24,403 bases of DNA from JBFWYO01 sp050186335. GTDB taxonomy: Bacteria > Pseudomonadota > Alphaproteobacteria > Bin65. The position numbers were made by a program, and so were the translations under genes. The notes beneath the pieces were generated by a model. That model ran no database searches. It worked only from the letters and a program-made list of their open reading frames with translations, and was not told the origin of the DNA. Of this stretch, positions 16,789 through 24,403 are shown piece after piece. The stretch lies in the NCBI GenBank assembly GCA_050186335.1, contig JBFWYO010000072.1:1-24403 (forward strand). The letters run 5' to 3'. Every line of letters begins with the position of its first letter. The first letter of the stretch is position 1.

Positions 16789-17107
16789 CGAACCCGCCGA
16801 CGCTTATGGTCCTGCAGCTTTAGCCCATCCACGCAGCCCGAGACCAGCGCGAGATTGCGCTGCACGGCGGGCATGACGGGCGCGGCGGAGATGGCCGGCA
16901 CGCATGGTAGGGCTCGCCCGTTGGCCATCCGTCGATTCGATCGCTGACCCGATCACGCGGGATGAGGATACTTTGTAAGGCCGGTCATGCCGAGGAATGC
17001 TCGGCGACGAGGCATCTGGCTCCGGCGCGAAAAACGGCTCGGCGACGGTTGCGGCGGCGGATATCTGATTCCGGGTCGTCGCCGGGTGGCACGCGCAATC
17101 GCGCAGG
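16789..17107. other. Intergenic stretch without recognisable gene
   Basis: These 319 bp lie between the stop of fdsD and the start of the flavin monooxygenase. I see no convincing short gene, no terminator with a T-run and no repeat shared with other parts of the window. It should hold the monooxygenase promoter, which I cannot place with confidence. Confidence 0.5.
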
Positions 17108-17338
17108 CTAGGCCGCCCTCTCCGCGACGATCTGCTCGAGCCGTTCGACGGCGTGACCTACCAACGGATCCAACCCGGCCCCGCCGGCATGCAGATGCGC
17201 AATGATGGCGGTGCGCATGCGCGGATCCCAGAATTTGTCGAGATGATCGGCGATGCTTTCGACCGCCTTGTCGCCGCCTTCGTGGGCGAAGAATTTGCCG
17301 ATCTGGTTGGCCATGTAGATCAGTTTGTCAGGCGACAT
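17108..17338 (-). CDS. fdsD: Formate dehydrogenase delta subunit
   Basis: The 76-aa protein (starting MSPDKLIYMANQIGKFF) matches the small FdsD family of NAD-dependent molybdenum formate dehydrogenases in length, in its N-terminal block and in FWDPRMR. In Rhodobacter and Cupriavidus the subunit is needed for an active complex, although its exact role is less clear than that of the others. The start at 17338 overlaps the 3' end of fdhD by 11 bp, which fixes both genes in one operon and shows that a longer start at 17431 is unlikely. It is the last gene of the fds operon. Confidence 0.9.
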   Translation of the reverse strand: MSPDKLIYMANQIGKFFAHEGGDKAVESIADHLDKFWDPRMRTAIIAHLHAGGAGLDPLVGHAVERLEQIVAERAA

Positions 17339-18173
17339 CGGCTTTATCCGTGGTGGCGACGCGTTCGCCGTGGGTGAAGATTTCGAAGCCGTCGTCGCGG
17401 GCCACGCCGACCAGCGTGATCCCGGCGGCATCGGCCATGCGCACCGCGAGCGCCGTCGGCGCGGAGACGGCGACCACGATGGGCGCGCCGATCGCGGCGG
17501 CCTTCTGGACCATTTCGACCGACACGCGGCTGGTCAGCACGATCACGCCGCCCGCCGCATTGATCTGCCGCCGCGCCAGAGCCCCGGCCAACTTGTCGAG
17601 CGCATTGTGGCGGCCGACGTCTTCGCGCAGCGCCACCAGTTCGCCGCTCGGGCGCCAGAACGCCGCCGCGTGCACCGCGCGGGTCTGTTGATTGAGCGTT
17701 TGCTGCTGCGCCATCGCGCCGACCGCTTTGCGGATCGCTGCGGCGCCGACACGCAGATTGCTTTCGACCGGACGCGCCGTGCGCATCGCCTCCTGCAGGC
17801 TTTCGATACCGCACAGGCCGCAGCCGGTGGGTCCGGCGATGTGGCGCTTGCGATCGAGCAGCAATTCGACGCAGCTTGCCTCGATCCACATGCGCAGTTC
17901 GACGCCGATCTCATGCGGCACGATCTCCAGCTCCAGGATTTCGTCGGACTTCGCAACGATGCCTTCGGAAACGCTGAAGCCGATCGCGTAGTCCTCCAGG
18001 TCCGCCGGGGTCGCCATCATCACCGCGTAGCCGGTACGGTTGTAGGTGAAGGCGACCGCCGTCTCCTCCGGGATATTTCGCTCGGCGGCAAACGACGCCC
18101 CGGCGCGCCAGGCATGGCCGGCGACCCGTACGACGGGCGGCGGGACGACCGGCGGCGGGGCTTTGCGCGTCAC
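17328..18173 (-). CDS. fdhD: Formate dehydrogenase accessory sulfurtransferase FdhD (FdsC)
   Basis: The 281-aa protein is FdhD, which passes sulfur to the molybdenum bis-MGD cofactor of formate dehydrogenase. The active pair is Cys118 and Cys121 in TGCGLCG, very close in position to the E. coli pair. The C-terminal blocks SRVSVEMVQKAA and SAPTALAV are typical. The start is a GTG at 18171-18173 overlapping the TGA of fdsA (GTGA), so translation is coupled. An open frame continues far upstream through fdsA, but that is a shadow. In fds operons this gene is also called fdsC. It has no odd features. Confidence 0.92.
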   Translation of the reverse strand: MTRKAPPPVVPPPVVRVAGHAWRAGASFAAERNIPEETAVAFTYNRTGYAVMMATPADLEDYAIGFSVSEGIVAKSDEILELEIVPHEIGVELRMWIEASCVELLLDRKRHIAGPTGCGLCGIESLQEAMRTARPVESNLRVGAAAIRKAVGAMAQQQTLNQQTRAVHAAAFWRPSGELVALREDVGRHNALDKLAGALARRQINAAGGVIVLTSRVSVEMVQKAAAIGAPIVVAVSAPTALAVRMADAAGITLVGVARDDGFEIFTHGERVATTDKADVA

Positions 18174-21016
18174 TCGGCGGCCTCGCTGGGAACCAGGATT
18201 CGGCGCGCCAGATCGCTGTGGCGCTGATACGAATCCTGCCATTCGGTGGGTCCGTTCGACAGGCCGACCTGCACGGCGGTCACCTTGTATTCCGGGCAAT
18301 TGGTCGCCCAGTCGGAATAATCGGTGGTGACGACGTTGGCCTGGGTGACCGGATGGTGGAACGTGGTGTAGACCACACCCGGCGCCACGCGATCGGTGAT
18401 CTGCGCGTGCAGCGACGTGCTGCCCGCGCGGCTGTCGAGCTTGACCAGATCGCCGTCGCGAATGCCGCGCTGCTCGGCGTCGTGCGGGTGGATCTCCAGC
18501 ACGTCCTCGGGATGCCAGGCGACATTGGCGGTGCGCCGCGTCTGCGCGCCGACATTGTACTGGCTGAGGATGCGGCCGGTGGTCAGCAGCAGCGGGAAGC
18601 GCACGCCGGTGCGTTCGTCGGTCGGCACGTACTCGGTGACGACGAACCGCCCCTTGCCGCGCACGAAACCGCTTCGGTGCATGACCGGCGTGCCTTCGGG
18701 CGCCGCGTCGTTGCACGGCCATTGCACCGAGCCGAGTTCGTCGAGCTTGCGGTACGAAACGCCGGCGAAGGTCGGCGTCGAGCGCGCGATCTCGTCCATG
18801 ATTTCGGACGGATGTGCGTAGTTCATCGGCATGCCCATCGCCTTGGCGATCAGCATGGTGATTTCCCAATCGGCGTAGCCGTTCTTCGGCGTCATGACCT
18901 TGCGCACGCGGTTGATGCGCCGTTCGGCATTGGTGAACGTCCCGTCCTTCTCCAGGAACGTCGAGCCGGGCAGGAATACGTGTGCGTAGTTGGCCGTTTC
19001 GTTCAGGAACAAATCCTGCACGATGACACATTCCATCGCGGTCAAGCCGGCGGTGACGTGCTGGGTGTCGGGATCCGACTGCGCGATGTCTTCGCCCTGG
19101 ATGTAAATGCCCTTGAACGTGCCGTCGACCGCGGCATCCAGCATGTTCGGAATGCGCAGGCCCGGATCGGCGGACAAGGAAGTTCCCCACAGCGTTTCGA
19201 ACAACTTGCGCGTGGACTCGTCGGAGACATGCCGGTAGCCGGAGAATTCGTGCGGGAACGAACCCATGTCGCAGGCGCCCTGCACGTTGTTCTGGCCGCG
19301 CAGCGGATTGACGCCGACGCCGGGCCGCCCGATGTTGCCGGTCGCCATCGCCAGGTTGGCGATCGCCATGACGGTGGTCGTGCCCTGGCTGTGCTCGGTG
19401 ACGCCGAGGCCGTAATAGATCGCGCCGTTGCCGCCCTTGGCATACAGGCGCGCGGCACCGCGGATCAGTTCGGCAGAGACGCCGGAGACTTTTTCAACCG
19501 CTTCCGGGCTGTTGCGCGGCTCGGCGACGAAGCTGGCCCAGGCCGCGAAATCGTTCATATCGCAGTTCTCGCGCACGAACGCTTCGTCGACCAAGCCTTC
19601 GGTCACAATCACGTGCGCCAGCGCATCGAGCACAGCCACATTGGTGCCCGGCTGCAGCGGTAGGTGGAATTCGGCTTCGACGTGCGGCATGCGCACCAGA
19701 TCGATGCGGCGCGGATCGACCACGATCAGCTTCGCGCCCTCGCGCAGGCGTTTCTTCATGCGCGAGGCGAACACCGGATGCGCGTCGGTCGGATTGGCGC
19801 CGATCACCATGATGACGTCGGCCTGATCGACCGAATCGAAATCCTGCGTGCCGGCCGAGGTGCCGAACGTGGTTTTCAAGCCGTATCCGGTCGGCGAATG
19901 GCACACGCGCGCGCAGGTGTCGACATTGTTGTTGCCGAAGGTCGTCCGTACCAGCTTCTGCACCAGGAAAGTCTCTTCGTTGGTGCAGCGCGACGAGGTG
20001 ATGCCGCCGACTGAGCCCCGGCCGTAGGTCGCCTGCAGCCGCTTGAACTCGGAGGCGACGCGGCCGATCGCCTCGTCCCAGCTCACTTCGCGCCAGGGAT
20101 CGGTGATCTTCTCGCGAAGCATCGGTTTCAGAATGCGTTCCTTATGTGTCGCATAGCCCCACGCGAAGCGGCCCTTGACGCAGGAATGGCCGTGATTGGC
20201 CTTGCCGTCCTTGTACGGCACCATGCGCACCAGTTCCTCGCCGCGCATCTCGGCTTTGAAGCTGCAGCCGACGCCGCAATAGGCGCAAGTCGTGACGACC
20301 GAATGTTCCGGCTGGCCGATCTCGATGACGGATTTTTCCATCAAGGTCGCGGTCGGGCAGGCCTGCACGCAGGCGCCGCACGAGACGCACTCGGAATCGA
20401 TGAAGGGTTCGGCCGCGCCGGCCGAGACCGCGGACGCGAAGCCGCGGCCGTCGATCGTCAGCGCGAACGTGCCTTGGACTTCCTCGCAGGCGCGCACGCA
20501 GCGCGAGCAGACGATGCACTTCGCGGGATCGAAGGTGAAATACGGGTTCGACTCGTCTTTCTCGGCCTTTAAATGGTTTTCCCCATCGTAGCCGTAGCGC
20601 ACTTCGCGCAGGCCGACCGCGCCGGCCATGTCCTGCAATTCGCAATCGCCGTTGGCCGAGCAGGTCAAACAGTCGAGCGGGTGATCGGAGATATAAAGCT
20701 CCATCACGCCGCGGCGGATCTTCTTCAACCGCTCGGTCTGCGTCGATACCACGAGGCCGTCGGCGACCGGCGTGGTGCACGAGGCCGGCGTGCCTGGGCG
20801 ACCTTCGATTTCGACCAGGCACAGGCGGCACGAGCCGAATGCTTCGAGCGAATCGGTCGCGCACAGCTTCGGCACCTTGACGCCCGCGTGCATCGCCGCA
20901 CTCATCAGCGAAGTGCCTTCCGGCACGCTGATCTCGGCGCCGTCGATGGTCAGCGTGACCAGCCTGGCGGAGGTTTTCGCCGGGGTGCCGTAGTCGATTT
21001 CTTTGATCAGAGACAT
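18170..21016 (-). CDS. fdsA: NAD-dependent molybdenum formate dehydrogenase, alpha (catalytic) subunit
   Basis: The 948-aa protein oxidises formate to CO2 at a Mo bis-MGD centre. Domains in order: a 2Fe-2S domain (Cys52, 63, 66, 80), a His112/Cys116/119/125 4Fe-4S cluster, two ferredoxin clusters (Cys167/170/173/177 and Cys210/213/216/220), the Mo-domain cluster (Cys244/247/251/279), then the molybdopterin domains. The Mo ligand is Cys372, followed by catalytic His373 (ARVCHSPTG), so this is the cysteine rather than the selenocysteine form. ATG 21016 fits the family N-terminus (MSLIKEIDYG) and is 10 bp after the fdsB stop. All cluster ligands are present and the length is normal. The closest known systems are the FdsABG enzymes of Rhodobacter capsulatus and Cupriavidus necator. 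Confidence 0.96.
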   Translation of the reverse strand: MSLIKEIDYGTPAKTSARLVTLTIDGAEISVPEGTSLMSAAMHAGVKVPKLCATDSLEAFGSCRLCLVEIEGRPGTPASCTTPVADGLVVSTQTERLKKIRRGVMELYISDHPLDCLTCSANGDCELQDMAGAVGLREVRYGYDGENHLKAEKDESNPYFTFDPAKCIVCSRCVRACEEVQGTFALTIDGRGFASAVSAGAAEPFIDSECVSCGACVQACPTATLMEKSVIEIGQPEHSVVTTCAYCGVGCSFKAEMRGEELVRMVPYKDGKANHGHSCVKGRFAWGYATHKERILKPMLREKITDPWREVSWDEAIGRVASEFKRLQATYGRGSVGGITSSRCTNEETFLVQKLVRTTFGNNNVDTCARVCHSPTGYGLKTTFGTSAGTQDFDSVDQADVIMVIGANPTDAHPVFASRMKKRLREGAKLIVVDPRRIDLVRMPHVEAEFHLPLQPGTNVAVLDALAHVIVTEGLVDEAFVRENCDMNDFAAWASFVAEPRNSPEAVEKVSGVSAELIRGAARLYAKGGNGAIYYGLGVTEHSQGTTTVMAIANLAMATGNIGRPGVGVNPLRGQNNVQGACDMGSFPHEFSGYRHVSDESTRKLFETLWGTSLSADPGLRIPNMLDAAVDGTFKGIYIQGEDIAQSDPDTQHVTAGLTAMECVIVQDLFLNETANYAHVFLPGSTFLEKDGTFTNAERRINRVRKVMTPKNGYADWEITMLIAKAMGMPMNYAHPSEIMDEIARSTPTFAGVSYRKLDELGSVQWPCNDAAPEGTPVMHRSGFVRGKGRFVVTEYVPTDERTGVRFPLLLTTGRILSQYNVGAQTRRTANVAWHPEDVLEIHPHDAEQRGIRDGDLVKLDSRAGSTSLHAQITDRVAPGVVYTTFHHPVTQANVVTTDYSDWATNCPEYKVTAVQVGLSNGPTEWQDSYQRHSDLARRILVPSEAAE

Positions 21017-21026
21017 GGTTTTGCTC

Positions 21027-22595
21027 TCACTCCGCGGCGTGGCGTGTCGGCGCCGGGCCGAAATCTTCGGGGAAATGCTGGACCGCACTCATCACCGGAA
21101 ACGGCGTGAAGCCGCCGAGCGCGCATAACGATCCGGTCTTCATCACGGTGCAAAGATCCTCGAGCAGCGTCAGGTTGGCTTCACGCCGGTCGCCCTTGAC
21201 GATCTTGTCGATCACTTCGACGCCGCGCGTCGAGCCGATGCGGCAGGGCGTGCACTTGCCGCAGGATTCGATTGCGCAAAACTCCATCGCGAAGCGCGCC
21301 TGCTTGGCCATGTCGACGCTGTCGTCGAACACCACGATGCCGCCATGGCCGATCAGCCCGCCGCGCGCGGTGAAGGCTTCGTAGTCGAACGGCGTGTCGA
21401 ACAACGCGCGCGGAAAATAGGCGCCCAACGGCCCGCCGATCTGCGCCGCGCGGACCGGACGGCCGGTCGCCGTGCCGCCGCCGATATCGTCGATCAGCTG
21501 GCCCAAGGTGACGCCGAACGCGGTCTCGTAGAGCCCGCCGAACTTGACGTTGCCGGTAAGCTGGATCGGCATTGTGCCGCGCGAGCGGCCCATGCCGAAA
21601 TCCTTATAGAACGCGGCACCCTTGGCCAGGATGATCGGCACCGTGGCCAGCGAGATCACGTTGTTGACCACGGTGGGGCAACCGAACAGGCCTTTGTGCG
21701 CCGGCAGCGGCGGCTTGGCGCGGACCATGCCGCGCTTGCCTTCCAGACTTTCCAGCAGAGCGGTTTCTTCGCCGCAGACATAAGCGCCGGCGCCGACGCG
21801 CACGTCGATGTCGAACGCGTGCGCCGAACCGGCGACCGACGCCCCCAACCAGCCGTCGCGGCGTGCCGCCTTGATCGCGGCATTGATGGTGGCGATCGCG
21901 TGCGGATACTCCGAGCGGATGTAGATGTAGCCCTTGGTGGCACCGGTCGCGATGCCGGCAATCGTCATGCCCTCGAGCAGCACGAACGGATCGCCTTCCA
22001 TGATCATGCGATCCGAGAAGGTGCCCGAATCGCCCTCGTCGGCATTGCACACGATGTATTTTTGTGCGCGCCCGACGTCCGTCGGGGCCTGGCGCACGGT
22101 CTGCCACTTGATGCCGGTCGGGAAGCCGGCGCCGCCGCGCCCGCGCAGGCCCGATTGCAGCACGGTTTCGCAAACCGCCTCGGGCGTCGACCCGAGCGCG
22201 CGCTGCAAGCCTTCGAACCCGCCGTGCGCGCGATAATCGGCGATCGAGAGCGGATCGACGATGCCGCAGCGCGCGAAGGTCAATCGCGTCTGGCGCTTCA
22301 GGAACGGGATTTCCTCGGTCGCACCGAGATAGAGCGGATGCGAATTGTCGGCCTTGACGAGCGCGTCGATCAATCCGCCGGCGTCGGAAGCGGCGACGGG
22401 CCCGTAGGCGACGCGCCCGGAGGGCGTCGCCACTTCGACCATCGGCTCGAGCCAATAGAGACCGCGCGAGCCGGTGCGGACGATATCGAGCGTAATGCTC
22501 TTGCGTTGCGCGCTCTTGGCAAGAGCAGCGGCGACTTCATCGGCGCCGACCGCGAGCGCACCCGAATCGCGTGGGATGAACATGCGCACGTTCAT
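21027..22595 (-). CDS. fdsB: NAD-dependent formate dehydrogenase, beta (NADH/FMN) subunit
   Basis: The 522-aa protein is related to NuoF of complex I with an N-terminal thioredoxin-like extension, as in other FdsB proteins. The NAD/FMN sites are seen as RGRGGAGFPTG (151-161) and NADEGDSGTFSDR (184-196). A 4Fe-4S cluster is bound by Cys445, Cys448, Cys451 and Cys491. It takes electrons from FdsA and reduces NAD+ to NADH in the cytoplasm. Its ATG overlaps the fdsG stop (ATGA), giving coupled translation, and fdsA follows after 10 bp. Nothing is missing or truncated. Confidence 0.95.
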   Translation of the reverse strand: MNVRMFIPRDSGALAVGADEVAAALAKSAQRKSITLDIVRTGSRGLYWLEPMVEVATPSGRVAYGPVAASDAGGLIDALVKADNSHPLYLGATEEIPFLKRQTRLTFARCGIVDPLSIADYRAHGGFEGLQRALGSTPEAVCETVLQSGLRGRGGAGFPTGIKWQTVRQAPTDVGRAQKYIVCNADEGDSGTFSDRMIMEGDPFVLLEGMTIAGIATGATKGYIYIRSEYPHAIATINAAIKAARRDGWLGASVAGSAHAFDIDVRVGAGAYVCGEETALLESLEGKRGMVRAKPPLPAHKGLFGCPTVVNNVISLATVPIILAKGAAFYKDFGMGRSRGTMPIQLTGNVKFGGLYETAFGVTLGQLIDDIGGGTATGRPVRAAQIGGPLGAYFPRALFDTPFDYEAFTARGGLIGHGGIVVFDDSVDMAKQARFAMEFCAIESCGKCTPCRIGSTRGVEVIDKIVKGDRREANLTLLEDLCTVMKTGSLCALGGFTPFPVMSAVQHFPEDFGPAPTRHAAE

Positions 22596-23074
22596 GACCG
22601 CGCCTCATCGAGCAGCGCATCAAGACGTTCGCGGTTGAGCCTCCCGATCACGCGCCCATCGAGCATCGCAGAGGGCGCGCACGCGCACAGGCCGAGACAG
22701 TAGGTCGGCTCGAGCGTGGTCGAACCGTTGGCGCTGGTTTCGCCCCAGGCGACGCCCAGGCGGCGGCGCGCATGCTCGGCCAGCGCATCGGCGCCCATCG
22801 ATTGACAGGCTTCGGCGCGGCACAATTTCAGCACATGCCGACCCGGCGGTTCGCGGCGGAAGTCATGATAGAAGGTGACGATGCCATGCATCTCGGCGCG
22901 CGTGATATTGAGCGCCTCGGCGATCATCGGAATGACCGGCTCGGGAATGTAGCCGAACTCGGCCTGCAACGCGTGCAGTATGGGCAACGCGGCGCCTTCG
23001 ACGGCTGCGTAAGAATCTATTATCCGTTTGGCCCGTTGCGCCAAATCGCCAGTCCATTCCGCCGAATTGCTCAT
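22592..23074 (-). CDS. fdsG: NAD-dependent formate dehydrogenase, gamma (2Fe-2S) subunit
   Basis: The 160-aa protein is a NuoE-like subunit carrying one 2Fe-2S cluster, with Cys85, Cys90, Cys126 and Cys130 in CRAEAC and CLGLC. It is the first gene of the order fdsG-fdsB-fdsA-fdhD-fdsD, the same order as in characterised fds operons. The ribosome site before ATG 23074 is weak, but the N-terminus (MSNSAEWTGDLAQRAKRII) fits the family. A likely promoter and LysR operator lie at 23156-23196, in the 126-bp gap to the regulator gene. Confidence 0.94.
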   Translation of the reverse strand: MSNSAEWTGDLAQRAKRIIDSYAAVEGAALPILHALQAEFGYIPEPVIPMIAEALNITRAEMHGIVTFYHDFRREPPGRHVLKLCRAEACQSMGADALAEHARRRLGVAWGETSANGSTTLEPTYCLGLCACAPSAMLDGRVIGRLNRERLDALLDEARS

Positions 23075-23155
23075 TTTTCTGTCGCGCGACCTTTGGTTCC
23101 GTTGCGCCGTAAGATGGCAAAACGGCTGAATTGCTCAAGAAAGCAGACCCATTAC

Positions 23156-23196
23156 TTGATAGAAAAATACTATCAAATAAAATCTATATCCGTCAA
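23156..23196 (-). promoter_or_regulatory. fds promoter with LysR-type operator
   Basis: On the minus strand TTGACG (23191-23196) and TAGTAT (23167-23172) are separated by 18 bases. A perfect inverted repeat, TTGATAG-N7-CTATCAA (23156-23176), overlaps the -10 and has the T-N11-A form favoured by LysR-type regulators. Transcription would start about 80-90 bases before fdsG. An operator over the -10 would suit repression, or an activator with further upstream sites. Confidence 0.65.
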
Positions 23197-23200
23197 TGAG

Positions 23201-24097
23201 TTAGAAGGAGCCTAGGCGGACGGCAAGGCCCCTTGCTTCGGTCAGCAGGGCCGCGGTCAATGAACTGTCCGGCTCGCGCAGCGGCACCACCAGACCGATG
23301 GTCGGATAGGGATCGCCGCCGACGATCGGAATCGCGCGCACGGTGTCGGTCAGCCCGAGGGTTTCGGCAAGCTGCGCCGGCATGATGCTGGCCCAGCTTC
23401 CGGTGCGCACATGGGCGAACAAGACGATCATCGAGTTGGATTCGAGCGTCGGCGCGGGCTCGGCGCCCGCCGCGCGCAGATAGCGGTCGATGATGCGCCG
23501 GTTCTGCATGTCGGCGGTCAGGAGACAGAGCGGGATCTTGCCGACCTCCTCCCACGTGACTTCGTCGCGCCCGCCCAACGAACTATCGGCGGCGATCAGC
23601 AGCCGGTAATGCTCCCGATACAACGGCACCGTGCGCACGCGGCCGAGTGGCTCATTGTCCAGGTAAGTGATGCCTGCGTCGATCTCGAGATTTTCCAGCA
23701 GCGCCAGAATTTGCACCGACGTGCGCGACAGGATCGTGAACGACACGTTCGGATGATGCGCGCGATACGGGGTCGTCAGCGCCGCAACCATGCCGAGCGC
23801 CGTCGGCACGGCCGCGATCTTCAGATGCCCGGAGAGACCTTGTTTCAGCGCGCGCACATCCCGGCGCATGGTGCGCGCGTCGCCGACGATGCGCCGCGCC
23901 CATTCGAGGGTGCGTTCGCCTTCCGCCGTGAAGCCGTGAAACCGGTGGCCGCGATGGACCAACAAAGCGCCAAGCGTGTCCTCGAGCGTCTTGATGCCGG
24001 CGGAAAAGGTCGGCTGCGTCACGCCGCACGCCTCGGCGGCGCGGCCGAAATGCCGTTCCTGGGCGAGCGCCAGCAGATATTCGAGCTTATCGATCAT
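23201..24097 (-). CDS. LysR-type transcriptional regulator, probable fds regulator
   Basis: The 298-aa protein has an N-terminal winged helix-turn-helix (about residues 3-62, with FGRAAEACGVTQPTFSAGIKTLED) and a periplasmic-binding-like effector domain (about 90-290). It ends 126 bp before fdsG on the same strand. In Cupriavidus a LysR gene (fdsR) neighbours the fds operon, so control by formate or a related signal is the natural inference. The symbol fdsR would be reasonable, but I leave it out because only position supports it. ATG 24097 (MIDKLEYLLALAQERHFG) matches LysR N-termini. The open frame continues upstream to 24286, but that part includes a palindromic repeat. Confidence 0.88.
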   Translation of the reverse strand: MIDKLEYLLALAQERHFGRAAEACGVTQPTFSAGIKTLEDTLGALLVHRGHRFHGFTAEGERTLEWARRIVGDARTMRRDVRALKQGLSGHLKIAAVPTALGMVAALTTPYRAHHPNVSFTILSRTSVQILALLENLEIDAGITYLDNEPLGRVRTVPLYREHYRLLIAADSSLGGRDEVTWEEVGKIPLCLLTADMQNRRIIDRYLRAAGAEPAPTLESNSMIVLFAHVRTGSWASIMPAQLAETLGLTDTVRAIPIVGGDPYPTIGLVVPLREPDSSLTAALLTEARGLAVRLGSF

Positions 24098-24193
24098 GGC
24101 GACGGAGCATAGCGCAACTTGCGCCGGTCCCACAGGCGACCTTCGCAAGCGTCGTTCGGGAAAGGTGGAGGCACTTCGCGTGCGGCCCATCCG

Positions 24194-24251
24194 CCCATCC
24201 TGAGCTTGTCGAAGGACGATACCGCGAAGCCTCGCGCTACTCAGGATGAGG
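24194..24251 (-). repeat. Mosaic palindromic repeat near the right end
   Basis: The stretch begins CCCATCCTGAGCTTGTCGAAGG and ends CGCGCTACTCAGGATGAGG (24233-24251). The last 19 bases equal those of the repeat at 3024-3063. After 29 bases the right terminal repeat begins with CCTCATCCT, so the spacing of the paired repeats at 3024-3135 is kept. The rest of 24098-24280 shows no gene that I can support. Confidence 0.7.
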
Positions 24252-24280
24252 TGGCGTAATCGAAATGCCGCAGAAATCCA

Positions 24281-24403
24281 CCTCATCCTTGTATGTCGTC
24301 AGTTCCACGTCGGCGGGTTAAGGTCATCGGCGCGGTGGCGGTTGGGAGCCCGTTTCATCCGAGGGCGTCGAAGCCCGTTACTCAGCGCGGTGCCCCAACC
24401 GTC
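24281..24403 (-). repeat. Right copy of the 123-bp terminal inverted repeat
   Basis: This is the reverse complement of 4-126. The left copy continues three bases further than the window allows here, so the true repeat may be longer than 123 bp. It begins with the CCTCATCCT core of the palindromic repeats. No open reading frame that I recognise spans it. Confidence 0.85.

Noticed and set aside
14614..16947. 777-aa plus-strand open frame
   Set aside because: It runs through the MFS gene in another frame and antisense to the flavin monooxygenase. It is Arg/Pro/Gly-rich with no domain, and the overlapping genes are clearly real.
17328..19190. Very long fdhD reading frame (620 aa)
   Set aside because: Everything before the GTG at 18173 is out-of-frame fdsA sequence. 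The FdhD homology and the GTGA overlap fix the start.

Overview
The window looks like a chromosomal stretch of a high-GC alphaproteobacterium, most likely in the Hyphomicrobiales (Rhizobiales; Bradyrhizobium / Rhodoplanes / Xanthobacteraceae-like). I infer this from the gene families (an fdsGBA-fdhD-fdsD formate dehydrogenase locus, a two-gene indolepyruvate oxidoreductase with a long beta subunit, an IclR/gentisate pair) and from palindromic intergenic repeats of the CCTCATCCTGAG...GAAGGATGGG type. It is packed with catabolic genes. I saw no rRNA, tRNA, CRISPR array, phage gene or transposase. Both ends carry the same 123-bp sequence in inverted orientation (4-126 and 24281-24403), which suggests that the contig was cut at a multicopy repeat.

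Layout. (1) 257-3006: gentisate 1,2-dioxygenase and a dienelactone-hydrolase-type enzyme in one minus-strand operon, divergent from an IclR regulator. (2) 3442-6706 (minus): a CoA ligase followed by a stand-alone cytosolic reductive-dehalogenase-like (RdhA family) corrinoid/Fe-S protein, then a separate 47-aa secreted peptide gene with its own promoter and terminator. (3) 6902-8077 (plus): a periplasmic binding protein of the branched-chain/aromatic-acid ABC type, without permease or ATPase genes. (4) 8238-14060 (minus): iorA - iorB - second CoA ligase - FlK-type hot-dog thioesterase, tightly packed. (5) 14324-15511 (plus): an MFS permease. (6) 15565-16788 (minus): a class A flavin monooxygenase. 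(7) 17108-24097 (minus): a LysR regulator followed by fdsG-fdsB-fdsA-fdhD-fdsD, a complete NAD-linked molybdenum formate dehydrogenase operon.

How the genes may work together (inference). Ligase, flavin hydroxylase, acyl-CoA thioesterase and gentisate dioxygenase are the parts list of a CoA-thioester route to gentisate: aryl acid to aryl-CoA, to gentisyl-CoA, to gentisate, to ring cleavage. Such routes are described for 4-hydroxybenzoate (with an NIH shift) and for salicylate. Unusually, an RdhA-family protein sits directly behind one of the ligases. Cytosolic members of that family remove halogens from halogenated 4-hydroxybenzoates. The window may therefore encode a pathway in which a halogenated aromatic acid, or its CoA ester, is reductively dehalogenated and then fed to gentisate. 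The indolepyruvate-type oxidoreductase could supply low-potential ferredoxin for the corrinoid enzyme. A near-identical 14-bp motif in the control regions of the ligase/RdhA operon and of the ior operon suggests that the two are co-regulated. The formate dehydrogenase looks like an ordinary, self-contained module with its own regulator.
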